Shown in pieces: positions 55,271 through 64,000 of a stretch of DNA of 64,000 nt (the stretch's first letter is position 1; the number at the start of each line of letters is the position of its first letter). Under the pieces are notes generated by a model, which did no database searches, was not told the origin of the DNA, and was given only the letters and a program-made list of their open reading frames with translations. A program made the translations under genes and the position numbers. Source of the DNA: Brevipalpus yothersi (Eukaryota; Arthropoda; Arachnida; Trombidiformes; Tenuipalpidae); the NCBI GenBank assembly GCA_003956705.1, contig QZCP01000038.1:81225-145224 (forward strand), written 5' to 3'.

Positions 55271-56760
55271 ATGGGCTTTGTCTTTGATTTTGATCACTTC
55301 ACCTTTGACCAGTCAATAAGAAAGATGAATGATCAACGGATTTTGTCCAACAAAGGGTTACCTCTTAAATATGTTGATGGTTATATGCATCGTCGAAAAA
55401 GAACTTATAACAATACTATATATTGGGTGTGTGTGGAGCCTAAATGTCGTGGTAAAATAACCACAATAGATGGAAATATAGTGTCCGGACCAAAAGATCG
55501 CCATCATGAGCCTAGTTCAGGAGAGTATGTTAGTAGGAAGCAGCGAAACATGGTGAAAGAGGATGCTGGCTTGAATCCGTCCAAAAAGTGCAAAGAAATA
55601 TATGATCAAGCTAATAATGAGCTCATCAATGTCCTCCCATTCGATCAAGACCTGATTGGGACAAATTTAAAGCCTTTCAATAGTTTGAAAGCAACGATAA
55701 ATAGAATCAAGAGAATCAGATTCCCAGCTCTTCCAAGATCTCTCAGTGATTTAGTAATTCCAGAAGCATTCCAAATCACTGATAAAGCTGAACAGTTTCT
55801 TCTCCATGATAATTTGGACTCAGAAAATAGAATAATAGTTTTTGGAAGTCCTACGTTTCTAAAGTATATGTGTCAAGAAAGAAGGGTTTATGCAGATGGA
55901 ACTTTCAAGTGTGTCCCTAAATTATTCGATTCTCTATACACTCTTCATGTTATGAAAGATGAAATGATGATCACAGTCCTATATTGTTTGTTGATGAAAA
56001 GAACTAGCTCAACATACATCAATCTGTTGAGAGTGATTCAAGATGCATGTGTCAGCAATGGATTGATTTTCGATCCAGAATCCTTCACCATCGATTTTGA
56101 AATAGCTATGATAACTGCTATCAACGTTGTTTCCCCAAGAGCTAAGGTACTTGGATGCTTGTTTCACTTCAGTCAGTGTTTGAAAAGAAAAGTTCAAAGC
56201 TTGGGGTTATCTGTTCAGTATTCCGAGAATGAAGGTAAAAATGAGATACAAAAATCGGTGAGAAGGGTTGCTGCATTAGCGTTCATCAAACTGGAAGATT
56301 TGGATGCTGCGTTCGAAGATATCCTCATGGAAGCTCCAGAAGATGTATTACTCGACAAATTCATGCAATACTTTTTTGACAATTTCTTCAAAACCAATGC
56401 TCGGTTCAAGAGAGAAACATGGAATCACTTCTTAAATGATGGACCTAGGACAAATAATCATGTTGAAGGATGGCATCATGGTTTCAATCAGCGTATGGGG
56501 AAAATCATGCAAATATATGGTATTTTTGCGAGAAAGTTATTCAACAACAAGAGGTTTTTGAAAATAATTTGCTAATTGCTAGAGAAGGTAATCGAATCAA
56601 TCCAAGGAACAAAAAATATATCCTCATCGATAGAAAAATTCAAATCCAAAAGCAAAAATATGAAATGGCTGAGCTAACCAGACTACAATTCATCGATTCA
56701 ATAAGATACAATCTGTCTCTGAATATCATTGCTCAGAATACAGGAAACACTGATGAATAA
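55271..56760 (+). pseudogene. FLYWCH-MULE transposase with one frameshift
   Basis: A 434-codon frame from ATG starts with a FLYWCH-type zinc finger (about residues 25-80: KYVDGYMHRRKRTY, YWVC, KCRGKI, then HHEP). It continues into a MULE transposase domain: YADGTFKCVPKLF (first Asp), FTIDFEIAM (second Asp), VLGCLFHFSQCLKRK, and NNHVEGWHHGFN with the probable catalytic Glu. After RMG at about 56,497-56,505 (GGGGAAAA run) the frame shifts by one; the other frame continues HANIWYFCEKVIQQQ to AQNTGNTDE and a stop at 56760. All catalytic residues are present, so apart from this shift it looks recently active. Terminal repeats were not found. Confidence 0.85.
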
Positions 56761-57044
56761 TCAATTATTTGAACCAATAACTGTGAGAAATTGAATAATT
56801 GAAATGAATACCAATGAAATATAGAATCTTAACCTTCACTTGAACGATCTTGTTTCTTCATTTCCGAAAAAGATAAAAACCATTCTTCTCAACAAAATTT
56901 CGGATACCTCATGATCAGTGAACTGAGAAGAAAATAACTGTTGATCGAACAGAATCCTTAATGATACCTGTGGGTGCATGTATGTGTTCTCATAATTGAA
57001 TTGGAATAATGGAAATTGAAATGATGGAAACCATGATACTCATT

Positions 57045-57048
<4 letters not shown>
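56761..57048. other. Unassigned sequence after MULE
   Basis: AT-rich, without recognised features; may include the 3' end of the MULE. Confidence 0.3.

Positions 57049-57111
<63 letters not shown>
57049..57111. repeat. (CT)n microsatellite
   Basis: About 30 uninterrupted CT units. Confidence 0.97.
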
Positions 57112-57113
<2 letters not shown>

Positions 57114-57544
57114 ATGAACACTTGAATACTATTGGAGAATAGTTGCTCAAAATTTGGATGAGAAGATGGAGAGGCAAGTCACTATTGGTTGCATACTTAA
57201 ATTTGTTTTTGATAAGAAAATCACTTACCAATAGTGTCTTGTCTTCTTATCACACTCAATGATAAAAATTATCCAATTAGGCTGGATTTTTAGAGCACTA
57301 ATACGAGTCACTATATTCAACACTATTATGCACTCGTTTATTCAGGACCTCGATTATTACTAAGATCGATCAATCAGAAGATGAAATGAATAAATTCTCT
57401 AATTGTTGCATCAACAATGTAGCAGCTTGTAGTTTCGCTATTGTTAGGTTCGCTCAAAAGAAATTAGCTGTTTTCAGCCTCGCTGTTTTTGGTTTAGCTG
57501 TTTTGAGACTTTACCAATCTGAGCATAGCCAGTTTTGACCAATG

Positions 57545-57979
57545 TCCTTTAGAAACCACTTCTCCTGGTAAGAAAGCAGCGCTCGCGGGATTTGATGTCT
57601 CAGAATATGGTGATTTGAAAATTTTCGAATATTCTGATTTCACCATCATGAAAGGTACATGGATTCCTATCTCTTTTACAACTCCATTTTCCTCACCTTA
57701 GGTGGACCTCTGGCAAAGAGATTGAGAGGAATCGAACAACCAGTTCGGAATGATATTGCTTGCCAAATTGCGTATAATTTGACTTTCGTGGACAAAGTTC
57801 ATTGTGCTAGATATCCGGGAGGAGGTCCCGATTCATGTCATGGTGATGGAGGTGGACCATTGATGGTACAAGGAGCTAATAAAAGGTGGCATGTGATTGG
57901 AATGGTTCCTTTTGGAAGAGAATGTGGTCAACGCAATAGTCCAGGTGTTTACACACGAGTGCTCAACTATCTGGATTGA
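57545..57979 (+). pseudogene. Serine protease homologue fragment (exon 3 tail and exon 4)
   Basis: This is the only copy of the pseudoprotease family on the plus strand. The tail of exon 3 (ETTSPGKKAALAGF and SEYG, about 57,545-57,612) is followed by the intron and exon 4 from about 57,702. Exon 4 has GPLAKRLRGIEQPV, DKVHC, DSCHGDGGGPLM (Gly at the catalytic Ser again) and VYTRV, then TGA where the others have Trp (LDWIAQ). Exons 1-2 and most of exon 3 are absent. The 3' flank to about 58,500 is an inverted copy of 3.9-4.3 and 23.2-23.7 kb. It is a rearranged fragment. Confidence 0.8.
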
Positions 57980-58500
57980 ATTGCTCAGAAAACTGGTATT
58001 ACATCGAGTTAAAATTAGCCAAGCAGAGTCAAAACTTTTCAGAGTCGTAAAAAGTTTGAGATTTGTTTTTAATTCGAAGTCCATGTTTGGTTTTCTAGTT
58101 TGATTTTGTTTGACGAGCTGTGGACGAATAAACTCAAGATCATCCAGAAGCGCGTAATCGGGGAATGTTAAAGATAGAATGTTTTCCAAATACAAGTAAT
58201 ACAATTGCATTTAAATGCTACTCAAAGCTATCATTTGAGCTCAAGCTTCTATGATTGAATAGTAGATGAAATTAATTTCTCATTGATTCCGACTGATTTA
58301 TTTGTTCGAACCTAGCTATTCAAAAATGTTTTGGTGGTTTGTTGGCCTGAGAAGCACCCCTAGCTATCTCTTTATAAGCTCAATCAATAACCTAATGCAG
58401 GCATGTAAACATGATATCTCCACAACAATATTTCAGCCACCAAAGTTAGGAGATTTTATTGTTGAGCAACCGTTTTCATTCTGAGATCTTGCCACCAAAA
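57980..58500. repeat. Inverted copy of pseudoprotease 3' flank
   Basis: Reverse complement relates to 3,905-4,317 and 23,230-23,679 (CATGATATCTCCACAACAATAT, then the complement of TTTTTGGTGGCAAGATCTC). Diverged but collinear. Confidence 0.55.
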
Positions 58501-58559
58501 ATCTCAAAATTGGCTTTTGTTCAATTTTGATGGATGAAGAAGGAATGTCTGTGAATGGA

Positions 58560-59300
58560 AATATTATGTTCATGACGATCCTTTGATCATATCAGCGGTG
58601 GAAGGTAGAATTCTTGACCCCTACCAGACGAGGAGGGTAATTTTCTAATCATGCGAGGTGAAAATCTAGCTGTGAAGGGCCCATTTTCTATTCGAAACTC
58701 TCGGGGTGAGAGAGATATTCATCGCATTATCACTCAATGTAGATGGTTATTTTGTTTAAAAACAAACCGTTCCTCCACATTTCCCCACAATGAATTATTG
58801 CATCGATGGTTTTGAACGGGATATGTGAAGTATTCAACCCTGCATTCCAACTTCTGGGTGAATGGGCGACTTACTCAGTATCATTAGTCATGGATAAAAA
58901 ACTCTAATACATTTTCAAAGACCTCCATTTGAGCTCAAGTCCTCATCCTAGCCCAATTCAGCCCTGACAACCTTCTCAATCTCCTCTATTTTCTGCTCAA
59001 TGAAAAGATTTACCACATTGCCAAGCTCACTTTCTTTGTACACCGATCAAACAATTGATCTCAACAACTAGATAATCTATGTACCGATCTTATTGCCTTT
59101 TCCCTATCTTGATTCCTCTCTGAGCTTCTGGAAGCTTGCTGGTGGTAAGTTTCAATGATGTCATCAGTCTAATCTTTGTCACGGATGAGAGCCTCATTCT
59201 CATCTTGGAGATGATCAATTTTTCTTCCATCCTCGCTGAGATTTTGACACAAATAGTGTGATGAAGAACTCTGCCCCAAGATTTTCAGCTAAATTACTAT
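58560..59300. pseudogene. Polinton-like element relic (non-polymerase part)
   Basis: 58,730-58,960 matches the flank of the polymerase relic at 22.2-22.4 kb in inverse orientation. Beyond, on the minus strand, a broken frame reads HLQDENEALIRDKD, coiled-coil-like. I infer a second fragment of the same element family; no hallmark gene is visible here. Confidence 0.35.
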
Positions 59301-59641
59301 TCAACTTTTTTTAGACTATATTAGCTCAGAATCTTGATGAAAAGCGAGCGAAAATTATTCATAATTATGATGGTTATTCCAAAAAAATGCCGAAGAACGC
59401 ATATAAAAAGCTTCATGGGTGATGGTCTGTAAGAATGATCAATAACCAGACTATAATTATCTATTTTCTCGAAGCTTATACTCTTCGATTGTTTATAAAT
59501 CATTCCATTAGTTAGCATTATATTCTGCTTACTTTGGATCGTTTAACTTGATGATTTACTCCCTATCAAGATCTTTATTTTTATTTATGAGATATTTTCA
59601 CTTGTATTCAGGATGATGATTCAATTTTTAGACTTGTTACA
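59301..59641. other. Unassigned sequence
   Basis: No gene or repeat recognised. Confidence 0.3.
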
Positions 59642-60101
59642 TTGAGAGTTATCTAGATTCGATGTGTCTGATGACTCATGTGATGAATTCGGAAAGTATC
59701 GATCTTTGCCCTGGAGAGCCTCACAGGTGCAATTTGAGTTGCACAAAACTCAGAAAATCGAATCATTTCATGGATTCTCTGTTATCTAATTTCAGACAAA
59801 TGATGAGTGGAATTTGATAAGATCGAGTATCAGAATTAGCTCGATAATTTTGATCGAACAATTTGTCATGAGGCAAGCAGCGAGGTCAGCCAAGAGAATG
59901 AACTGGGTTCGAATCCAGTGGATTCAAGAGAAATTTGAGATGATCAGGATCTATGATGAGAAGATTCCATGAGTCAGATATGCTGCTGGAGAGCTGATTT
60001 TTCATGTTTAGAATTTGCATTATGATAAAAATAGTATTATGAGATTGATTCTTTCCTCGATTCTTGAGTCATCAAACACATCGAATCTAGATAACTCTCA
60101 A
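59642..60101. mobile_element. Short element with 37-bp terminal inverted repeats
   Basis: TTGAGAGTTATCTAGATTCG at the left is inverted at the right; the 37-bp arms (59,642-59,678 and 60,065-60,101) differ at one base. The interior holds GGGTTCGAATCC, identical to a pol III box B, but no tRNA fold is formed. Confidence 0.6.
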
Positions 60102-60371
60102 ACTAAAATTCTGAAAATGCGATCAAATTCTCGCTATCTTCACAAATCACTGAGATACAGGCTAATAAAGTAGAAAAAAGGTCAAAAATCCTCAAATTTA
60201 ACTTTGATCTTATCGTGCTACCAGAGGACTTCAGAGTTGTTACCGTTTGATATGTCAGAATCAATTTTTATATTTCAGTCTCATGTGTACGAAGCTTCAT
60301 GAGTGGAACTCATCGCAATCAAAATTTATAAGCATATCAGCAAAGGATATATCTATGTTACACCCTGTATA

Positions 60372-60703
60372 GCCTCAGAAAAAGAGTTTCAGCTACCTTC
60401 CATATCTTTTGCACATTTCTTAGCCAGTAATTTTTGCCCACTAGGTAGAAGAATGCGATAACTTTTGACCAACTTATCTCACCAAATAAGTCCAACTATT
60501 TCAGAATTTTCATCGTTCAGAAGCAGAAATTGGGTGAAGTGAGCGATTGAGGAGGATACAGTAGTCTCATCAGACTATTTTCATTGGTATGAGACGGTAA
60601 AAATCATCAAATTTCTCTATCTCGTGGCGAAAAATTATCAGCTCAAAAATGCACAAAAGATATAAACGGTAGCTAGAACTCATTTTCTGAGGCTATATTT
60701 TAT
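60372..60703. mobile_element. Foldback MITE with TAGCCTCAGAAAA ends
   Basis: Left TATAGCCTCAGAAAAAGAGT is matched by the complement at the right (CATTTTCTGAGGCTATA). Inner arms share ATTTTTGCCCACTAGGTAGA and its diverged complement. A fragment lies at 42.1 kb. Non-coding. Confidence 0.65.
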
Positions 60704-60807
60704 CCATTACCCTGGTCTGCTAATTTATTGTGATTCATTCATATTCTTTCAAGCTCTGAAATCTAACTGAAACTATCAATACTTTACAGGTGATTGATAA
60801 CACACTC

Positions 60808-61060
60808 TCACTCCAGTGGCGAGGTGAAAAGAAGTTCTAGACCTGTGAGTCTAATATTCAACTTGGTGTTGCGTGGTTGGACACTCCCTACGGACGTCTT
60901 GAACTCTTCAACAAGATGCAGAAAGTTGGATAAATTCAGCAAGATGATTCTGCACTGGCTGCGTACACCTATGGCGAGTAACGTCTCCGCTGGGTTTTTG
61001 TTGAGAATTACTCCTGAGCTCAAACTCGTTTTGCCCTTCTGGTACTCATTTGATACCAAA
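60808..61060 (-). CDS. Hypothetical protein fragment, higher GC
   Basis: A minus-strand frame of 83 codons without ATG start reads smoothly: LSSGVILNKNPAETLLAIGV, then CRIILLNLSNFLHLVEEFKT, then LNIRLTGLELLF. Codon use is more GC-rich than the surroundings and amphipathic pattern suggests real coding history. I do not recognise the family. It could be part of a transposon or virus-like element gene. No splice partner was identified. Confidence 0.25.
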
Positions 61061-61369
61061 GGTCACTTCCTTCGAAAACAAACTTAACTCAGTGTGATCC
61101 TGAGTCCCCTCTATTCAAGCCAGAGGATGAGCTCAGCTTCTTTAGTTCAAACTTTAACTTTGCCCGGCTTACTTTTGATTTTCAATAAACTTTCAAAACT
61201 ATCAACAGTTTTCCAATATCAACAATCATAAAATCGCCATGTTGACTGCAATGTACATACCCAGTGATCACCGCAGGTGGGTTGTTGAACTGAATGAAAC
61301 CAATTTCGGAACTATGGCTTAGATAGTGATGGGCTGAGATTCATTTTTCACGTATAGAAGAAGTTTGAT

Positions 61370-63275
61370 GCAGTCTTCATCGAAATCTTATCATTTCTCA
61401 CCTTCCTTTTGATGAGAAACACAATGATGATGTTTTCAAGACTCTATCATCCACCATTCTAGAGATATGAGAGAATTTTGAAAATTCTTTCGATACTGTA
61501 CAGAAAAAATATGTAAATTTTGTTCGCCATAAGTTTCAAAGGAGTCCGATAAATTTTCAGGATAGATAACAGGGTCCAAAGTGAAAATTTAGGATATCTT
61601 AGCTGGTGGGTGAAATTTTGACTATGTGATGACATTTTTGAAATCCTCATAAAAAATCACATCTTATGAAGTTGGTCTGAGATCGATGAAATAAGAGATA
61701 AGAGAGCGAGAGATAGAACTTAATCACCTTCGACCGAACTTGAGGCTTCCTCATCACCCCTTGAGAGATGGGAATAGCTTCAAAATCGTGAATCAGACTT
61801 ATTTTGGCCTGAGAATTCCTTATCATGCCTAAAATTCCTGGAAATCATAATTTCATTTTTCCTCCTATCAGGCTCCTCGAGAGCAAATTGGGTTCTAGGA
61901 TTCTATGCACGGTCTCGTGAAGTGGAGAGGACTCAACCCACTCATCTCAATGAATTTAACCTATCAGCATCCTCTCCAGGATTTTTTGAGGCTTGAAAAC
62001 CGCTTTTCTCAGCATGATTATCTCATTCATGATCCATTCGTTATCAGAGAAGACAATGAATTCGAAATCATTAAAAGGAGGAATTCTATTGGAGAGACAT
62101 CCTATCAACTCTTGTGAATTGGATGCTCGCTCGGAAAACCCCTGAGTCAGGGTTTTATGAGAGGTCGAAGATCAGGAACGAATGGATACTAGCTGAGAGG
62201 GGGGAATCGCTCATCCTGCGAGTTTTGCTGTCAGTTACTCATCAAAATGATGAATTTCAGGTTTATCAGTGAGAAGAAGTCATCTTAAGTTGTCGAAACA
62301 GCAGTTTTTTTGCCCAAAATTGCCATAGATGAGCCAAATAGTCGAGTTTTCAGCTCCCTTATCTCTTATCTCATCGATCTCAGACCAACTTCATAAGATG
62401 TGATTTTTTATGAGGATTCCAAGAATGTCATCACATAGTCAAAATTTCACCCACCAGCTAAGATATCCTAAATTTTCACTTTGGACCCTGTTATCTATCC
62501 TGAAAATTTATCGGACTCCTTTGAAACTTATGGCGAACAAAACTTACATATTTTTTCTGTACAATATCGAAAGAATTTTCAAAATTCTCTGAAAGGTTTT
62601 CAAGATATAAGCGTTTCAAACTCGTCATATTATTCTGAAACACCCTGTATAATGGATAATGAATGACGAGGCCAATGAATGAGCAGAAATGCTCATTCGG
62701 GGACATTAGCAGTTTTGTTCCCGGTGATAGCCAATGGCAGCATAGGTATGGGTCAAAATCATCATTTCTCAACATATCAAAAAGCTCCCTCAGAAGGTAG
62801 ATGAGACTTCCAGATTATCTCCATCTCATTATACCCAACATATGTGAGTTCGGTCTGGCCATCAAGCCAATTTTTTGACTTCTATCCAGTATGGATCGAA
62901 AAAGGACTTCCATGATATCGAAAAAAGTTCTGTAGTTAGACAGATAAGACTTCATACATATTCAGATTGTATGAGTTTGGTTTGGTGGTTGAGCATTTTC
63001 CAGGAGATATTTGTTTTCGATCTGATCAAGTTTCTAATGCCTATCTTATCTGAGATGTATTTTATCTAATATTGAGTTGAGGTGGAACAAAGAGATCACT
63101 CCCGGAAAAACTTAGTTCCATAAAGTTCCAACCAAGCTGAGATTTTTTATGGTTAGGCTAGGCCTAAGAATGATAGCTCTCATATCTCTAGAATGGTGGA
63201 TGATAGAGTCTTGAAAACATCACCATTGTGTTTTTATCAAGAGAAAGATAAGAGATGATAAGATTTTGATTATGT
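61370..63275. mobile_element. Nested foldback structure
   Basis: Outer arms: about 61,375-61,475 and 63,180-63,275 (TTTTGATGAGAAACACAATG, CATCCACCATTCTAGAGATA, and complements). Inner arms: about 61,480-61,715 and 62,345-62,605 (TAACAGGGTCCAAAGTG, GATGACATTTTTGAAATCC and complements), high identity. An ACAGGGTGTTTCAGAATAAT-type end lies near 62,632-62,650. It looks like one TIR element inserted in or next to another. Confidence 0.6.
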
Positions 63276-63559
63276 GAAGCTAGAGCCGAGAATGGGCATT
63301 CTTGGCTACTGTTCTTTCAATTCATCTCAGATATCATAGTAATTCTTGGCTCATGCACTCTCAGAATACAAAGCTCTCAAACAAAGTTGAACATATATCG
63401 AAAACACGACTCTCCCGGACCTGTACCTTGAACAGAAGAACTCTGATTAGATTCCGATCCTGGGAGGATAAACCAATCAAAATGCATCGAATTCCTCAAA
63501 TTCAGTGGACAGTTGTGATTTATTGGACAGTTGCACTCGCAGTTTCCGACCAACCTTTT
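63276..63559. other. Unassigned sequence
   Basis: Starts with the CTACTGTTCTTTC flank also seen beside the inverted repeat at 19.45 kb; otherwise unrecognised. Confidence 0.3.
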
Positions 63560-64000
63560 TATTTCTTTCAGGTCTGCATGAAAGCCATCTGGAGTATCAA
63601 TTTTGCTCGGATCATACTCCTACTGATATCATTTAATTCGTATGTCATCCCTTGTATACAACGTTCGAGGTAAGAGAGCGTATTTGAGTGGTGATTCGAC
63701 AAAAAGTTCCCCCAAAAATCTGTAATGTCAGGTCGAAACCATGGAAAACTTCATCAGCTGAGCTTGAATGAGATTGCTCCTCATACAGCTGATGTTATTC
63801 CAATTGATTGAACAGATTGTTGATTGGGTTAGGAGATGAAGTATGAGGAGGCAGAAAGATTAGCTCAATTTCGATCACAACCTCAGTAGCTCGCTCAAAC
63901 CTCTAATCTACTTATGATAGTGGGATTGTGCATTTTTCATCTCTAGATAGACTTTTGATGGCCTGAACTTATCAGAAAATCGACAAATTCATTGGCTTTT
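63560..64000 (-). pseudogene. DDE transposase relic, family R3 (third copy, cut by window end)
   Basis: Matches 8.57-9.06 and 36.5-37.7 kb (TCTGCATGAAAGCCATCTGG, CCAATTGATTGAACAGA, TTTTGATGGCCTGAAC). It runs off the end of the window. Confidence 0.5.

Noticed and set aside
59870..59945. tRNA gene
   Set aside because: GGGTTCGAATCC is a perfect box B, but the T-stem mispairs and I could not draw acceptor, D and anticodon stems.
1..64000. CRISPR array, operons or bacterial origin
   Set aside because: Spliceosomal introns, signal exons and animal transposons dominate; no direct-repeat/spacer pattern is seen.

Overview
The window reads as nuclear DNA of a small-genome animal, most likely an arthropod. 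Genes are split by short GT-AG introns, many begin with a signal-peptide exon, the DNA is AT-rich, and the gaps are full of DNA transposons (Tc1/mariner, MULE, hAT and Tigger-type MITEs, a Helitron, a SWIM-finger element, Polinton-like relics). There are no operons, rRNA genes or CRISPR arrays. I cannot name the species. A mite-like chelicerate is a guess.

The host genes are dominated by one theme: secreted proteins, many of them duplicated and several lacking catalytic residues. (1) Trypsin-family genes share one exon plan: a 17-23 codon signal exon, an exon with the activation site and TAAHC, a roughly 266-nt exon with the Asp, and a last exon with the Ser region. One complete copy (23.7-24.9 kb) has Gly in place of the catalytic Ser. 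A second complete gene (39.0-41.2 kb) has the full triad plus three four-cysteine repeats at its C terminus. At least seven other copies are broken. (2) There are small secreted proteins with hydrophobic C-terminal helices: one pair at 1.9 and 14.2 kb, another at 6.5 and 33.8 kb, and singletons at 7.4 and 50.4 kb. (3) A six-cysteine secreted protein lies at 42.7-43.4 kb. (4) A DNase II-like protein at 44.4-46.2 kb has both HxK motifs replaced.

Layout: 0-2.5 kb trypsin relic, Tc1 relic, secreted gene; 3-4 kb GATAAG-rich repeat; 4.3-7.9 kb module A (trypsin-homologue pseudogene, family-2 and singleton secreted genes); 8.5-13.5 kb transposon relics; 13.6-14.7 kb second family-1 gene with its flank; 15.8-19.4 kb near-perfect 492-bp inverted repeat enclosing a hexamer array, a tRNA-like SINE and a DD41D mariner; 19.5-22.2 kb unassigned sequence and a Polinton-like polymerase relic; 22.7-25.4 kb foldbacks and module B (intact pseudoprotease); 26.0-28.1 kb broken trypsin with an insertion; 28.9-34.2 kb orphan promoter copy fused to module C, itself split by a SWIM transposon; 35-38.5 kb LTR-like sequence and transposon relics; 39-51 kb the richest host-gene stretch; 51.9-53.3 kb broken trypsin with a Helitron; 54-56.8 kb foldback and MULE; 57.5-58.5 kb inverted fragment of the pseudoprotease gene; 58.6-64 kb foldbacks and relics.

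Modules A, B and C are segmental duplicates of one unit. In A and C the order on the minus strand is family-2 secreted gene, then trypsin homologue. In B only the trypsin homologue remains. The simplest reading is a fast-evolving secretome cluster (saliva, venom, gut or reproductive fluid; the sequence cannot say which) growing by duplication and transposon-mediated rearrangement, in which some enzymes have become pseudoenzymes. Exon joins were inferred by eye from splice motifs, reading phase and paralogue comparison.
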